The translations under genes and the position numbers were made by a program. Shown here one piece after another: positions 28,209-39,079 of a stretch of DNA of 42,496 nt (positions are counted from its first letter, which is position 1; each line of letters starts with the position of its first letter). Source of the DNA: Roseobacter sp. (lineage in GTDB: Bacteria; Pseudomonadota; Alphaproteobacteria; Rhodobacterales; Rhodobacteraceae); assembly GCF_024639605.1 (NCBI RefSeq), contig NZ_JAHEHZ010000010.1, positions 1 through 42,496 on the forward strand, read 5' to 3'. A model generated the notes under the pieces. The model searched no databases, was not told the origin of the DNA, and saw only the letters and a program-made list of their open reading frames with translations.

Positions 28209-29999
28209 CTAGAGCGGCGCGGTGGCCGCATCCAACCATGTTTTTGCATCCGGGGATACCCGGGGGCCGATCTTTTCTGCCACTGCCGCATGGTAAGTGT
28301 TCAGCCAGTCGCGTTCTTCCGTACTCAGCATCTCCCGCACTACCAGGCGCCGGTCCACAGGCACCCATGTCAGTGTCCGCCAGTCCAGCATGTTGCGATG
28401 GTCGTCGCCGCCCGGCAGATCAGGCGCATCCCGGGCCACGATCAGGTTTTCGATACGGATACCGAATGCGCCTTCGCGGTAATATCCCGGCTCATTCGAC
28501 AGGATCATCCCGGCCTCAATCGGCACGTGATTGATCCGGCTGAGGCGCTGCGGGCCTTCGTGCACAGACAGATAGGCACCGACGCCGTGCCCGAGACCGT
28601 GGTCAAAATCCTGCCCCGCAAGCCATAGCGGCATGCGTCCGATGGCCTCGATATCACGGCCGGCAAGACCCTGCGGCCAGCGCAGGCGGCTCATGGCGAT
28701 CATGCCCTGCAGCACCCGTGTAAAGGCCTCGCGGGCCTCTTCGGGCACCTCACCGATTGCGATTGTGCGGGTGATATCGGTCGTGCCGTCGAGGTACTGC
28801 CCGCCGCTGTCGAGCACCAGCAGATGGCCGTCTTCAAGCGTGGCATCGGTCTCTTCGGTGACACGGTAATGCATGATCGCGCCATGCGGACCGGTGCCGG
28901 CAATGGTTTCAAAGCTGATGTCCTGCAGCGCGTTGTCATTGCGCCGAAGGGCCTCAAGGCGGCTGACCACCTGCGTTTCGCTGAGGCTGCCTGCGGGCTG
29001 CGCATCAAGCCAGGCCAGAAGTTCTACGACGGCCGCGCCATCGCGCAGGTGTGCGGCCGCCGCTCCGGCGATTTCAGCCTCGTTCTTACGGGCTTTGGGC
29101 AGGGCGCAGGGCTCATCGCCCCAGACCACTCTGTCGCCGAGAAGTTCAGAGACCGCCACGGGGACGGTGCTTTTGTCCAGCCTGACAAGTCCGTCCAGTC
29201 CGGCGACAAAGCTTTCGAAATCATCGGGATCCTGAACACTGACTTCCGGGCCGAAATGCTCCATCAGCCCGTCGAGTTTTTCCGCCGCCATGAACAGGGC
29301 CACATGTCCGTTGTCGTGCAGCACGGCAAACCCCTGGGCGATGGGATTGCGCGGAATGTCCGAGCCGCGAATGTTCAGCAACCAACACAGGGAATCGGGC
29401 AAGGTGATCACGGCAGAGCGGTGACCGGCATCGCGCAGGTCATCTGCAAGGCGCGCGCGTTTGTCAGCATGGCTTTCCCCGGCGAATTCCATCGGATGGA
29501 CACGGACCGGCGCGCGCGGCGGAGCCGGCTGATCGTCCCAGACACGATCCACCATGTTCTCGCAGGCCCGCGTGTCGATACCACTGCCTTTGAGAGCACG
29601 CTCAAGGGTTTCGATCTGCCCGGGGGTGTGCAGCCAGGGATCAAATCCGACCGTGCCACCATCGGGCAACTGCTCCGCAAGCCACGTTCCCAGAGTAACT
29701 TCGGGCCAGGGCACTGGCGTGAACTCAGCCGCGACCTGGGATTTCACCTGTGTCCGGTACCGGCCGTCGATAAACACGCCCGCACTTCCGGTCAGGACGG
29801 CACAAAAGCCCGCCGATCCGGTAAATCCGGTCAGCCAGGCAAGCCGCTCGTCATGCGCGGAGACGTACTCGCCCTGATGCGCGTCCGCGCGTGGCACAAG
29901 AAAGCCGTCCAGCCCTTCAGCTGCCAGAACCTCGCGCAAAGCGGCAAGGCGGGGCGGGCCCTGTTCGGGCCGTGCTGTGACTTTGAATGACTGAAACAT
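28209..29999 (-). CDS. pepP: Xaa-Pro aminopeptidase (M24B)
   Basis: This is a cytoplasmic metallopeptidase removing N-terminal residues before proline. 596 residues, the long three-domain form: two creatinase-like N-terminal domains then the pita-bread catalytic domain. Metal ligands visible are Asp397 (DSGG), Asp408 (TTDIT), His471 (GHGVG), Glu503 (NEPGYY) and Glu517 (RIENL). ATG at 29999 follows GGGGGA; the ORF-track start at 30050 is less likely. It follows cobT by 52 nt. The symbol is by family; the long form differs from E. coli PepP. Confidence 0.88.
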   Translation of the reverse strand: MFQSFKVTARPEQGPPRLAALREVLAAEGLDGFLVPRADAHQGEYVSAHDERLAWLTGFTGSAGFCAVLTGSAGVFIDGRYRTQVKSQVAAEFTPVPWPEVTLGTWLAEQLPDGGTVGFDPWLHTPGQIETLERALKGSGIDTRACENMVDRVWDDQPAPPRAPVRVHPMEFAGESHADKRARLADDLRDAGHRSAVITLPDSLCWLLNIRGSDIPRNPIAQGFAVLHDNGHVALFMAAEKLDGLMEHFGPEVSVQDPDDFESFVAGLDGLVRLDKSTVPVAVSELLGDRVVWGDEPCALPKARKNEAEIAGAAAAHLRDGAAVVELLAWLDAQPAGSLSETQVVSRLEALRRNDNALQDISFETIAGTGPHGAIMHYRVTEETDATLEDGHLLVLDSGGQYLDGTTDITRTIAIGEVPEEAREAFTRVLQGMIAMSRLRWPQGLAGRDIEAIGRMPLWLAGQDFDHGLGHGVGAYLSVHEGPQRLSRINHVPIEAGMILSNEPGYYREGAFGIRIENLIVARDAPDLPGGDDHRNMLDWRTLTWVPVDRRLVVREMLSTEERDWLNTYHAAVAEKIGPRVSPDAKTWLDAATAPL

Positions 30000-30051
30000 G
30001 GATCCCCCGGTTTCTTTGGCTGAACTACTCCCGCCGGAGGCAGGTATCACT

Positions 30052-31932
30052 TTATCCCGCGCGGCGGATGCCCATCATGCGCGCCCGGGCCCGCGGATTG
30101 CTGTCGAAGAGTGCGGCAAGCTGTTCGGTCATCGCTCCGGCGAGCTGATCCACATCCGTGATAGTTACCGCGCGGTCGTAGTAGCGTGTTACGTCATGCC
30201 CGATGCCAATGGCCAGCAGCTCGACGGCTTTGCGTTTTTCGACCATCGCAATCACGTCGCGCAGGTGTTTTTCCAGATAGTTCGCAGGATTCACAGACAG
30301 CGTGCTGTCATCGACCGGCGCACCGTCAGAGATCACCATCAGGATCTTGCGCGCCTCAGCGCGCATCAGCATCCGGCGGTGCGCCCATTCGAGCGCCTCT
30401 CCGTCAATATTTTCCTTCAGCAGGCCCTCTTTCATCATCAGACCCAGATTGGGTCGCGTCCGCCGCCAGGGCGCATCCGCGGATTTATAGATGATGTGGC
30501 GCAGGTCATTGAGCCGCCCGGGCTGCTGCGGCCGGCCGTCGTTGAGCCATGCCTCGCGCGCCTGGCCGCCCTTCCAGGCGCGGGTGGTAAATCCCAGAAT
30601 CTCGACTTTGACGTTGCAGCGCTCCAGCGTGCGGGCGAGGACATCCGCGCAGATCGCCGCGATGGAGATCGGACGCCCGCGCATCGAGCCGGAGTTGTCC
30701 AGCAGCAGCGTCACAACGGTATCGCGGAATTCGGTGTCTTTCTCGACCTTGAAGCTCAGCGGCGTCGTCGGGTTGGCGACCACACGTGCCAGACGGCCCG
30801 CGTCCAGTATGCCCTCTTCGAGATCGAATTCCCAGGACCGGTTCTGTTGCGCCTGCAGACGGCGCTGCAACTTGTTGGCCAGCCGGCTGACAGCGCCTTT
30901 CAGCGGTTCCAGCTGCTGATCAAGATAGGCGCGCAGGCGCTCCAGTTCTACCGGTTCGGCAAGCTCCTCTGCGCCGATTTCCTCATCATGATCAGAGAGA
31001 TAAACCAGATAATTGGGATCCGCGTCCGAGGCAGGCTGCGGGGCAGGCGGCTCCAGCGGGGCCTCTCCTTCCGGCATCTCGGCCTCTTCACCCATTTCCT
31101 GATCGGCCATGTCATCCATGGAGACCTGGGCCTGTGCTGCGTCCTGTTGTTCTTCCTGGGATTGTTCAGGGGAGGCATCGGCGTCCTCTTCATCCTGATC
31201 GTCCTGACCGGTGCTGTCGGGTTCGCTGTCGTCCTCTGAGCTGTCTTCTGCGTCTTCTTCCTGATCCTCGTCAATCTGATCGGGGTCATCGCCAAGCTGA
31301 TCGCCATACCCCAGATCCGAAATCATCTGGCGGGCAAACTTCGCAAAAGCAGACTGATCCGCCAGCGTCTCATCAAGGTTCTCAAGCGTGCCACCCGCCT
31401 GTTCCTCAATGAACCCGCGCCACAGCTCCATCACGTTCTGCGCACCTGAGGGCAGATCGCGCCCGGTGGCCAGATGGCGGATCAGATATCCGGCGGCCAC
31501 AGACAGCGGTACGTCCGCCGCCTGGGTGACCTGGTCATACCCTTTGCGCATAGCTTCGTGGCCGATCTTGGCATCAATGTTGCCGGCAGTGCCGGGCATA
31601 TCCCGGGCCCCCATCGCCTCGCAGCGGGCAGTTTCCATCGCCTCGTAAAGATCCCGCGCCATATCGCCCTGAGGCGCATATTTCGCATGGGTCTGGCCGT
31701 TGTGATAGCGCCGGTTCAGCGCCAGCGCATCTGCCGTTCCGCGTGCCAGCAAGACCTCTTCGCGCGTCATGCGGCGGCTGACCTGCGGCAGGCGCATCGC
31801 GTCCCCGGACATGCCGGCGGGATCGACGGAATACGAAACCGTCAGTTCGGGGTCATGCGCCATGACCTTCGTTGCTTCTCCCAACGCCTTTTTAAAAGCG
31901 TCGGCGGGGTTGTCAGATTGCTTTTTGCTCAT
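30052..31932 (-). CDS. cobT: Aerobic cobaltochelatase subunit CobT
   Basis: CobT is the chaperone-like subunit of the CobNST complex that inserts cobalt into hydrogenobyrinate diamide in the aerobic B12 pathway. 626 residues. An N-terminal helical domain is followed by a very acidic linker at about 213-300 and a C-terminal VWA domain with the MIDAS DNSGS at 412-416. cobS lies 93 nt upstream. cobN is not in this window. Confidence 0.94.
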   Translation of the reverse strand: MSKKQSDNPADAFKKALGEATKVMAHDPELTVSYSVDPAGMSGDAMRLPQVSRRMTREEVLLARGTADALALNRRYHNGQTHAKYAPQGDMARDLYEAMETARCEAMGARDMPGTAGNIDAKIGHEAMRKGYDQVTQAADVPLSVAAGYLIRHLATGRDLPSGAQNVMELWRGFIEEQAGGTLENLDETLADQSAFAKFARQMISDLGYGDQLGDDPDQIDEDQEEDAEDSSEDDSEPDSTGQDDQDEEDADASPEQSQEEQQDAAQAQVSMDDMADQEMGEEAEMPEGEAPLEPPAPQPASDADPNYLVYLSDHDEEIGAEELAEPVELERLRAYLDQQLEPLKGAVSRLANKLQRRLQAQQNRSWEFDLEEGILDAGRLARVVANPTTPLSFKVEKDTEFRDTVVTLLLDNSGSMRGRPISIAAICADVLARTLERCNVKVEILGFTTRAWKGGQAREAWLNDGRPQQPGRLNDLRHIIYKSADAPWRRTRPNLGLMMKEGLLKENIDGEALEWAHRRMLMRAEARKILMVISDGAPVDDSTLSVNPANYLEKHLRDVIAMVEKRKAVELLAIGIGHDVTRYYDRAVTITDVDQLAGAMTEQLAALFDSNPRARARMMGIRRAG

Positions 31933-32025
31933 GACGGCGCCCCCGTCCGGTTTTTGCCGCAGACGGATCCACCAGCACCCCGTCCCTCGCGCCTGGCGCG
32001 CGTTTTGATGGCGGCGAGCGTCACG

Positions 32026-33012
32026 TCAGCCGAGGCTCACGCTTGCAGCGCTTTCGGGCAGTTCTTCATTAAAGAGGCGCTGGTAGAACTCCGCCACGGT
32101 CTGGCGTTCAAGCTCATCGCATTTGTTAAGGAAGGAGAGCCGGAAAGCATAGCCGATATTGCGGAAAATCTCGGCATTCTGCGCCCAGGCGATCACTGTC
32201 CGCGGGCTCATCACTGTGGAAAGATCTCCGTTCATGAAGGCCGTACGCGTCAGGTCGGCCACCGTAACCATCTGTTTGACGGTCTTGCGGCCCTTCTCGG
32301 TATTGTAGTGCGGGTTTTTGGACAGAACGATCGCGGTTTCGGCGTCGATGCTGAGATAGTTCAGCGTCGCCACGAGGCTCCAGCGGTCCATCTGACCCTG
32401 GTTGATCTGCTGCGTGCCGTGATAAAGACCGGTCGTATCGCCCAGTCCAACAGTGTTGGCCGTCGCAAAAATGCGGAAATAGGGGTGCGGCTCAATCACC
32501 TGGTTCTGATCGAGAAGCGTGAGTTTGCCGTCCACTTCCAGCACACGCTGGATCACGAACATCACGTCCGCGCGGCCTGCATCGTATTCGTCAAACACGA
32601 TCGCGGTCGGATTGCGCAGCGCCCAGGGCAGGATGCCTTCCTGAAAATCGGTGACCTGTTTGCCGTCTTTCAACCTGATCGCGTCTTTACCGATAAGGTC
32701 AATCCGGCTGATGTGGCTGTCGAGGTTCACACGCACCGCAGGCCAGTTCAGACGTGCGGCGACCTGCTCAATGTGCGTCGATTTGCCCGTGCCGTGATAG
32801 CCCTGGATCATCACCCGGCGGTTATGGGAAAACCCTGCAAGGATCGCCAGCGTGGTGTCGGGGTCAAACTTGTATGTGGAATCCAGATCCGGCACCCGGT
32901 CGCTGGCATCGGAAAAGCCCTTAACAACCATATCGGTGTCGATGCCGAAGACCTCGCGCACGTGTATCTCTTCGGTGGGCTTGGTGTTGATGTCCAGTGC
33001 GCCGTCGGCCAT
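32026..33012 (-). CDS. cobS: Aerobic cobaltochelatase subunit CobS
   Basis: CobS is the AAA+ ATPase of cobaltochelatase, forming rings with CobT. 328 residues. Walker A GYHGTGKS is at 71-78 and Walker B VFDEYD at 139-144; the sensor region [12 protein letters not shown] follows. ATG at 33012 gives the typical MADGALDI start and family length; the ORF track begins at 33078. It is preceded by a J-domain gene on the same strand, possibly co-transcribed. Confidence 0.95.
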   Translation of the reverse strand: MADGALDINTKPTEEIHVREVFGIDTDMVVKGFSDASDRVPDLDSTYKFDPDTTLAILAGFSHNRRVMIQGYHGTGKSTHIEQVAARLNWPAVRVNLDSHISRIDLIGKDAIRLKDGKQVTDFQEGILPWALRNPTAIVFDEYDAGRADVMFVIQRVLEVDGKLTLLDQNQVIEPHPYFRIFATANTVGLGDTTGLYHGTQQINQGQMDRWSLVATLNYLSIDAETAIVLSKNPHYNTEKGRKTVKQMVTVADLTRTAFMNGDLSTVMSPRTVIAWAQNAEIFRNIGYAFRLSFLNKCDELERQTVAEFYQRLFNEELPESAASVSLG

Positions 33013-33134
33013 GGGTGTCGTCCTTTGAAAAAACAGGTCTGTCCGGGCACGCGTTGCCCGGGTCATCTGGTGCAACATATTGCGCCGGGGTGCAAGGGAA
33101 AGGGCCCGGGGCAGGACCGCGCTCTCACCCGGTC

Positions 33135-33761
33135 TCAGTCGCGGAAATTCCGGCTGCCTTTGATCTGGTCCCAGGCCCAGACGACTTCCTGCAGCTGTTC
33201 TTCCTGGCTGCGGTCGCCGCCGTTCATGTCAGGGTGCAGCACTTTGATCAGCGCTTTATAGGCTTTGCGGACCTCTGGTTTGGTCCAGGTGTCTTTGGCC
33301 TCGAGGATCTCAATGGCGCGCCGTTCAGTCGGGGGCAGGCGCCGCCCGGCCTGGGCACCGCGTCCGGGGTTCTGCGTTGCATTGGCGCCCAGCACCTGAT
33401 GCGGGTCTTCAATGCCAAGCCGGGCCCACGCCCTGGCTTCGGGGTCGCCCATCGGTTTTGTGTCGCGTTCCCAGACTTTGTCCTTAGACATCTGAGCGTT
33501 CAGCTCGGCCTCAGTGGTGCCATCAAAGAAATTCCACTTCAGATTGTACTCGCGCACATGAGCCTGACAAAACCAGTAATAGTCATCGAGAACATCAGGT
33601 GCCCTTGGCGCGCGGTATTTGCCCGCTTCACCACAGCCTTCTTTGTCGCAGATGCGGGTCGATGTTTCCGACGCACCGGACATGCCCCTCCGTCCGCGTG
33701 GGTTTTTCTTTTTGGAGGAGGACACGGACATGTCGAATCCAAAGGGGTCGGGTTTTGGCAT
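33135..33761 (-). CDS. J-domain protein with a Cys-rich N-terminal part
   Basis: 208 residues. The J domain is at the C-terminus, with HPD at 176-178, so it should stimulate an Hsp70. The N-terminal half has Cys38, Cys43, Cys65 and His68 in a CxxxxC...CxxH arrangement that could bind a metal. It has no GF-rich or classical DnaJ zinc-finger region, so it is not DnaJ itself. ATG at 33761 follows AGGTG. It lies upstream of cobS and divergent from bolA. Confidence 0.82.
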   Translation of the reverse strand: MPKPDPFGFDMSVSSSKKKNPRGRRGMSGASETSTRICDKEGCGEAGKYRAPRAPDVLDDYYWFCQAHVREYNLKWNFFDGTTEAELNAQMSKDKVWERDTKPMGDPEARAWARLGIEDPHQVLGANATQNPGRGAQAGRRLPPTERRAIEILEAKDTWTKPEVRKAYKALIKVLHPDMNGGDRSQEEQLQEVVWAWDQIKGSRNFRD

Positions 33762-33838
33762 TTTATGGCACCTATACGAGTCGAGGCCGCTTAGTTTAGA
33801 CTGCACAGGAAAAGATTGAAGGGGGCGGAGGCAAAAAA

Positions 33839-34096
33839 ATGTCTAAACGACAAGAGATCGAAATAAGGTTACGTGAAGCTTTTCAGCCGACGCGGCTGGA
33901 AGTTGTGGATGACACAGAAAGCCATCGCGGGCACGCTGGTTTCACCGAAGGCGTCGAGAGCCATTTCAATGTGGCTATCCGGGCGCCGGCCTTTCAGGAC
34001 ATGAACCGGCTGGCACGGCACCGGGCTGTTCATACGGCACTCGGGCCTGAACTGATCGGACAAATTCACGCGCTCGCACTTGATGTGGATGTTTAA
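33839..34096 (+). CDS. bolA: BolA-family protein
   Basis: 85 residues, close to E. coli BolA. Conserved blocks are FQPTRLEVVDDTESH, ESHFNV and RHRAVHTALG...IHALAL. BolA proteins partner with monothiol glutaredoxins in iron-sulfur or iron handling and can affect cell shape. The HxGF loop lacks cysteine, so it is the His-loop type. It has its own 77-nt divergent upstream gap. Confidence 0.92.
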   Translation: MSKRQEIEIRLREAFQPTRLEVVDDTESHRGHAGFTEGVESHFNVAIRAPAFQDMNRLARHRAVHTALGPELIGQIHALALDVDV

Positions 34097-34105
34097 CGTC
34101 GTGTC

Positions 34106-34609
34106 TTAGTTTTTTGATTTAAAGTGATTTCTGCTGGCCGCAAGACGCATAAGCGCGTTTGAGATGCCGGAGACGTCGCTGTGTTCTTCGACACCGTTGT
34201 CGCGCAGCATCCGGGTGGCACCCTCGCTTTGAGAAGCATCATCATCCGGGCTTGCCGGTTGCGAATAGGGCATCGGGCGGGGCGATACCGCGCGCTTTTG
34301 CGCCGCATCCGCCACCGGTGCGGGCGGGTATGTCACATCAAGTCGTTCGGTAGCCTGCAGGATCAGCGGTGAGCGTTCGGGGATCTGCCGGCGAAAGACC
34401 AGCATATTGCGCCACTGTGTCCCGGCGGATTCCGGCTCGCCGTCTGTAACGGGCAGAGTTTCTGCCCGCTGGTACTCCCAGCCCCGCACGCCCATGTCAT
34501 TCATCAGGGTCTGCAGGGCATTTGCAAAGCGTGCATCCGCCGTGCTGAGACCCCTCGTTTTGAGACCGCGGTCCGGCGCGGGAATGACCCTGTATTCGTA
34601 TTGCGGCAT
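34106..34609 (-). CDS. DUF4177-like protein
   Basis: 167 residues. The N-terminal YEYRVIPAP...GWEYQRAETLP fits the small DUF4177 domain at about 1-75. The remainder is low complexity, rich in Ala, Pro, Ser and Asp, and looks disordered. ATG at 34609 is chosen over the ORF-track start at 34627 because it begins the domain. It converges on bolA with a 9-nt gap. Function unknown. Confidence 0.65.
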   Translation of the reverse strand: MPQYEYRVIPAPDRGLKTRGLSTADARFANALQTLMNDMGVRGWEYQRAETLPVTDGEPESAGTQWRNMLVFRRQIPERSPLILQATERLDVTYPPAPVADAAQKRAVSPRPMPYSQPASPDDDASQSEGATRMLRDNGVEEHSDVSGISNALMRLAASRNHFKSKN

Positions 34610-34701
34610 GCTCAGCCTCTCAGACACCTGCGTTAACTATATCAACCGGCTGACCTGTGGGAAAGACGCCTTGCCTCCGGTCCGGACCGACCTCCGTCAG
34701 G

Positions 34702-35202
34702 TTACTGCTTACGTTTAATTCCGATGCTGCGTCCGGCGCGTTCAGGCCAGGGCAAATTCTCATGTGCCTTGTGGAGCGCCCGCACGCGCGCGAGGATCTC
34801 GCCGGGCATCGGTGCGACGCGTGGCCCTGACTGATCAATATGCAGGCCCATGGATTCGCCGGTTGCTGCACACCAGCCGTCCGTGTGGTGAATTTCCTGA
34901 TAGATGTGAAAGCGTTTCTCGTCAAAATCCAGCAACTGCAGGGTTACTGTGACCGGATCTCCCTCGTGCAACTCGCGCAGATAGCAGATGTGAAATTCAG
35001 CAGTGTAGGTGGTGAACCCGGTCTTCTGATATTCCGGACCGAACCCGAGCACAGGGTAGATTTCATCCGCTGCCTCGTCAAAGAGCACGGCATAATAGGC
35101 CATATTCATATGACCGTTATAATCGAGCCACTCAGGGCGGACTGTCATGACAGAGGAGCGGAACGGGGCATCGTTCAGAGGATCGGAGATTTTCGGCTGC
35201 AT
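34702..35202 (-). CDS. Hot-dog-fold thioesterase
   Basis: 166 residues. The motif DYNGHMNMAYY at 27-37 is typical of 4HBT-type acyl-CoA thioesterases, with Asp27 as probable catalytic residue. It resembles the thioesterase domain found with carnitine dehydrogenases, but no carnitine genes are here, so the substrate is open. Confidence 0.8.
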   Translation of the reverse strand: MQPKISDPLNDAPFRSSVMTVRPEWLDYNGHMNMAYYAVLFDEAADEIYPVLGFGPEYQKTGFTTYTAEFHICYLRELHEGDPVTVTLQLLDFDEKRFHIYQEIHHTDGWCAATGESMGLHIDQSGPRVAPMPGEILARVRALHKAHENLPWPERAGRSIGIKRKQ

Positions 35203-35662
35203 TCCTGAGACTTAGGGCAGGAAACGGCGCATGGCAAAATGTTTTACCCCGGTGCGTCCCCGGACAGATGATGTTCTTACGGTCTCTTAAGGATGATCCG
35301 CCGTTATCCTGCCACATCCAGAGGCGATTATCCGGCCTGGTGATACGGGAAAATCTGATGAGACCAGCCGACGACATTGTCCTGTCACACGACATCTCCG
35401 CGACACTGCGGCTGACCCCGGTGTTCCGTGAGAGCGATCCGGAAGTCACCCGCGTCAGGTGCTTCCGGGCGTTATTGCGTACACTTGCATGCTAAGTGCG
35501 GTCACGGTGCTGTATTCGGTGCCCGATCTGCCGGGACCTGGGTTTTTATTGCAGCTGATCCTGTCGCTGTGCGACTGAACCGGCAACGTGCAGCGCTGAG
35601 CGCCCACCACAAGGATAAGTGCCGGCCGTAACGCGCGCGCATCCCGTGCGCCCGCACACCTT
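35203..35662. other. 460-nt stretch without a convincing gene
   Basis: A 75-residue plus ORF (35268-35495) and a shorter hydrophobic reading frame ending near 35578 (containing VPDLPGPGFLLQ) are present, but neither has a clear ribosome site or a family I recognise. No strong terminator, tRNA or promoter was seen. It may include the promoter of the thioesterase gene or a decayed small gene. Confidence 0.45.
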
Positions 35663-37174
35663 TCAGCCAGAGAGCTTTTGAGCCACCAGCTGGTTGACGA
35701 CTTTCGGGTTGGCTTTGCCGCCCGTGGCTTTCATCACCTGTCCCACGAACCAGCCTGAAAGCTTTGGGTTTTCGCGGGCTTTCGCCACCTGATCGGGGTT
35801 TGCGGCGATGATCTCATCGACTGCGGCCTCAATGGCGCCGGTGTCGGTGACCTGTTTCATGCCTTCGGTATTCACGATCTCGACCGGGTCGCGGCCGGTC
35901 GTGTAGCAGATTTCAAAGACATCCTTTGCAATCTTGCCTGAAATGGCATCCGAAGCGATCAGATCGACAATGCCGCCAAGCTGTCCGGGCGTGACCGGGC
36001 TGTCCGCTATGTCTTTGTCATCTTTTTTCAGGCGGCCGAACAGCTCGTTGATGACCCAGTTTGCGGCCATCTTGCCATCACGGCCCTGCGCCACGGCTTC
36101 AAAATACCCCGCACTGTCCAGATCCGCGGTCAGCACCGATGCGTCATAATCTGCAAGGCCGAAATCATTGATGAAGCGGGATTTCTTTGCGTCCGGCAAC
36201 TCGGGCAGGTCCGCGCTGATCTGATCGACCCAGGCCTGTTCGATCACCAGCGGCAGCAGGTCGGGGTCGGGGAAATAGCGGTAATCATGCGCCTCTTCCT
36301 TGGAGCGCATCGAGCGTGTCTCGTTTTTGTCCGGATCATAGAGACGGGTCTCCTGATTCACCGTGCCGCCCGCTTCGACGATGGCGATCTGACGACGGGC
36401 CTCGACCTCGATCGCGGCCTGAATAAAGCGCATCGAGTTCATGTTCTTGATCTCGCAGCGCGTGCCGAGATGGCTGAAATCCTGGCTGGCCTGATACTTC
36501 TCGTAATCGCCGGGCCGGCAGATGGAGACGTTCACATCCGCGCGCAGGTTGCCGTTCTGCATATTGCCGTCGCAGGTGCCCAGATACCGCAGGATCTGGC
36601 GCAGTTTCACCACATATGCCGCCGCTTCTTCCGGGCCGCGGATGTCGGGGCGCGAGACGATTTCCATCAGCGCCACACCGGTGCGGTTCAGGTCGACGAA
36701 AGACATGTTCGGATCCATGTCGTGGATCGACTTTCCCGCGTCCTGTTCGAGGTGAATGCGTTCGATCCGTACCAGCCGCGCAGTGCCGTCGCCCATCTCG
36801 ACCAGCACTTCGCCTTCGCCGACAATCGGATGGTAAAGCTGCGAGATCTGATATCCCTGCGGCAGGTCCGGATAAAAGTAATTCTTGCGGTCAAAGGCGC
36901 TTTCGAGATTGATTTCCGCCTTCAGGCCCAGCCCGGTGCGCACGGCCTGCTCAACACAGAATTTATTGATCACGGGCAACATGCCGGGCATTGCGGCATC
37001 CACAAATGCCACATTGCTGTTGGGCTCAGCCCCGAATTTTGTGGAAGCGCCGGAAAAGAGCTTGGCTTTCGAGGTGACCTGGGCGTGGACTTCCATGCCG
37101 ATCACCAGTTCCCAGTCATGCTTTGCACCAGCAATTACTTTGGGTTTTGGGGTCTCACTGGTCAGATCAAGCAT
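35663..37174 (-). CDS. gatB: Asp-tRNA(Asn)/Glu-tRNA(Gln) amidotransferase subunit GatB
   Basis: GatB activates misacylated Glu-tRNA(Gln) or Asp-tRNA(Asn) so that GatA-derived ammonia can amidate it. 503 residues, the usual length. [30 protein letters not shown] and the C-terminal YqeY-like tail ending near [17 protein letters not shown] are diagnostic. ATG at 37174 gives the typical [12 protein letters not shown] start; the ORF track adds four residues. gatA and gatC are elsewhere. Confidence 0.96.
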   Translation of the reverse strand: MLDLTSETPKPKVIAGAKHDWELVIGMEVHAQVTSKAKLFSGASTKFGAEPNSNVAFVDAAMPGMLPVINKFCVEQAVRTGLGLKAEINLESAFDRKNYFYPDLPQGYQISQLYHPIVGEGEVLVEMGDGTARLVRIERIHLEQDAGKSIHDMDPNMSFVDLNRTGVALMEIVSRPDIRGPEEAAAYVVKLRQILRYLGTCDGNMQNGNLRADVNVSICRPGDYEKYQASQDFSHLGTRCEIKNMNSMRFIQAAIEVEARRQIAIVEAGGTVNQETRLYDPDKNETRSMRSKEEAHDYRYFPDPDLLPLVIEQAWVDQISADLPELPDAKKSRFINDFGLADYDASVLTADLDSAGYFEAVAQGRDGKMAANWVINELFGRLKKDDKDIADSPVTPGQLGGIVDLIASDAISGKIAKDVFEICYTTGRDPVEIVNTEGMKQVTDTGAIEAAVDEIIAANPDQVAKARENPKLSGWFVGQVMKATGGKANPKVVNQLVAQKLSG

Positions 37175-37278
37175 GCCGCGCCTCATGGAGAAAATGCACT
37201 GGCAGCGGGTTTAGATCACCCTGTGCAGGGTCGCAAGGGCAGGCGCGGATACGGCGGCTAAAATACCGGACCGGTTCG

Positions 37279-37758
37279 TCAGCGCGCTGCGGGCAGGGCA
37301 GCCCAGGAAAGCTTCAGCGTGCCTTCTTCGGCGCAGTTAAGCCGCGCGCGTGAGACCATCCGCGATTCTACCGTCCAGTTGTCGCGGATCCGTACCAGCA
37401 GAACGGCACTGAACGGTTGTCCAAGATCAACGTCAACCGTGTTACCGGGGCCGTGCGGCGGCAGCACGCAGATCCTTATCATGCGCTCAGGGTCGGGGTC
37501 CTCGCCCGAAACGGGCAGATCGTATTCAAGTGCTGCGTGTACTCTGGCGATCGCATCATAGACGAGCAGGTGCTCGCCTGTGGCCTCCCACCAGGCGCGG
37601 GCGCTGTTCAGCATATTCACGTTGAGGGCCGTCAGGGCGGCCATCGGATCAGAAGGTGTCGCAATGGAGGGCGCAGGGGATTTTCCGATTGCGGTACGGT
37701 GCCATTCTATCCAGTCACCGCTGTCCCAGTGGGTGGCATCTGCGGGGATCTGTCCCAT
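37279..37758 (-). CDS. Unrecognised 159-residue protein
   Basis: No family is recognised. It is soluble-looking, Trp-rich at the N-terminus (HWDSGDWIEWH), and ends LSWAALPAAR. It lies between gatB and a larger unrecognised gene on the same strand, 22 nt after the latter's stop, with GGAAAGGAA before its ATG, so a two-gene unit is likely. Confidence 0.65.
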   Translation of the reverse strand: MGQIPADATHWDSGDWIEWHRTAIGKSPAPSIATPSDPMAALTALNVNMLNSARAWWEATGEHLLVYDAIARVHAALEYDLPVSGEDPDPERMIRICVLPPHGPGNTVDVDLGQPFSAVLLVRIRDNWTVESRMVSRARLNCAEEGTLKLSWAALPAAR

Positions 37759-37780
37759 AAACTGTTCCTTTCCTGCGGTG

Positions 37781-39079
37781 TCAGACCGGTGCCGTTACCG
37801 GCCCGTCTGCGGTGAATGAAATGCGCTTTCCGGCGCTGATTTCTGTGTCGAAGACAGACCGGATGGTGCGCAGCGCCACGGTCTCTCCGGCACTGGCAAA
37901 CCGGCGGGGCGATCCGATGCTGATGTTGTTGTCAAACCCCTGTGCCGCATGGGCCCAGATCAGCGGGTGCATTTCGGTCATGAAGCCGCGCACGATCCAG
38001 TCACAACAGCCTGCGACGGCTTTGCGGGTGGTGTCGGCACGGGTATGCCCGCTCATCTGGCGGCCGAGGGACACTGCACACCATGCCGCCAGCAGATTGA
38101 CCGTGTGCTGATCGGGCCGGCGGTCGAGAATATCGTGCAGCCCTTCGATAAAGAATTCGAGGTCGAGTTGAGCGCAGGCGTTATTATCATCCGCCAGCGC
38201 ATCCATCATGACCCAGGTATAGCCACCTGCGCCCCAGTCGGGGGTAAGCCGCGCGGCTGTTTTGCGGGCCTCGAGTTCCAGCCTTTCGTGGCTGCCAAAC
38301 CAGCGCGGCGACAGATAGGCGCCAAGGCTGCGCATGGGCGCGGGGTTATCGGGGTGCAGATCAATAAGCGTTTCGTAGTCGCGCACGAGATCATCTGTTG
38401 TGCCTGTGCCCCGACCATGCAGCGCACAAAAGGCGGCTCTGATCAGCGGCGACCGTGAACTGTGCTGCCGGTACGATCTGAGGATCTCGGCGGCACGGTC
38501 GAAATGTGCCTCGAATGCCTCGCGGTTACCTTCCGGTACCTGCGCATCGGTCACAGTGCCGCGCCAGGTCCAGCCGATGTCCATATGCGCCTGTGCCACC
38601 GTTGCTGCGCGAAAGGCGCAGGCCGGATGATCGGCCAGCATATGCTCCAGCGCTTCGATGCCGGAAATAAGAGGGGTGGTCCCGGCGGCGTTCTCGTCGG
38701 ACAGCGCGTGTTCAACGGCCATCACCACATCCGCGCGCGCGCCAAAACACAAAAGTTCGGCCACTGGCATGCCGGCGGGTGTCGTATCACGCGCTGCATC
38801 GGCCCGTGCCATTTCAGCAACCAGATCGTCCCAGCGGTCCTGGCGTGCCAGAAACTGGCCATGCTGTCGGTGGATGTCACGCGCATCTTCTTCGCCGGAG
38901 ACGACCGGGCTGGGGATGTGCAGCACCTCCGCGCTCTGTCTTTGCGCCGGCGCGTCTGATGCTGCGTCCCCGGAACGGACGGCCCCGGGGGTGACCCTGG
39001 CCAGTGGCGGCACAGGATCAGGGGTCCCCCCCTTGCGGGAAGGCCGGCGGTTTCCGGTAAGAATTGACAACAGCGACAT
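37781..39079 (-). CDS. Unrecognised 432-residue helical protein
   Basis: No family is recognised. After a basic, Pro-rich N-terminus of about 50 residues, the protein is helix-rich and resembles TPR-like arrays (paired Ala/Leu helices, for example around LAAWCAVSLGR). No signal peptide or membrane segment is evident. A TTAACCAT octamer directly abuts its start codon. It heads a likely pair with the 159-residue gene. Confidence 0.65.
   Translation of the reverse strand: MSLLSILTGNRRPSRKGGTPDPVPPLARVTPGAVRSGDAASDAPAQRQSAEVLHIPSPVVSGEEDARDIHRQHGQFLARQDRWDDLVAEMARADAARDTTPAGMPVAELLCFGARADVVMAVEHALSDENAAGTTPLISGIEALEHMLADHPACAFRAATVAQAHMDIGWTWRGTVTDAQVPEGNREAFEAHFDRAAEILRSYRQHSSRSPLIRAAFCALHGRGTGTTDDLVRDYETLIDLHPDNPAPMRSLGAYLSPRWFGSHERLELEARKTAARLTPDWGAGGYTWVMMDALADDNNACAQLDLEFFIEGLHDILDRRPDQHTVNLLAAWCAVSLGRQMSGHTRADTTRKAVAGCCDWIVRGFMTEMHPLIWAHAAQGFDNNISIGSPRRFASAGETVALRTIRSVFDTEISAGKRISFTADGPVTAPV

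Noticed and set aside
28824-31239. Plus-strand ORFs of 388 and 413 residues
   Set aside because: They are antisense shadows of pepP and cobT.
31474-33261. 595-residue plus-strand ORF
   Set aside because: It lies antisense to cobT and cobS, which have clear motifs; the translation resembles no protein and is a GC-rich shadow frame.
35268-35495. 75-residue ORF as a gene
   Set aside because: No ribosome site, family or conserved context supports it.
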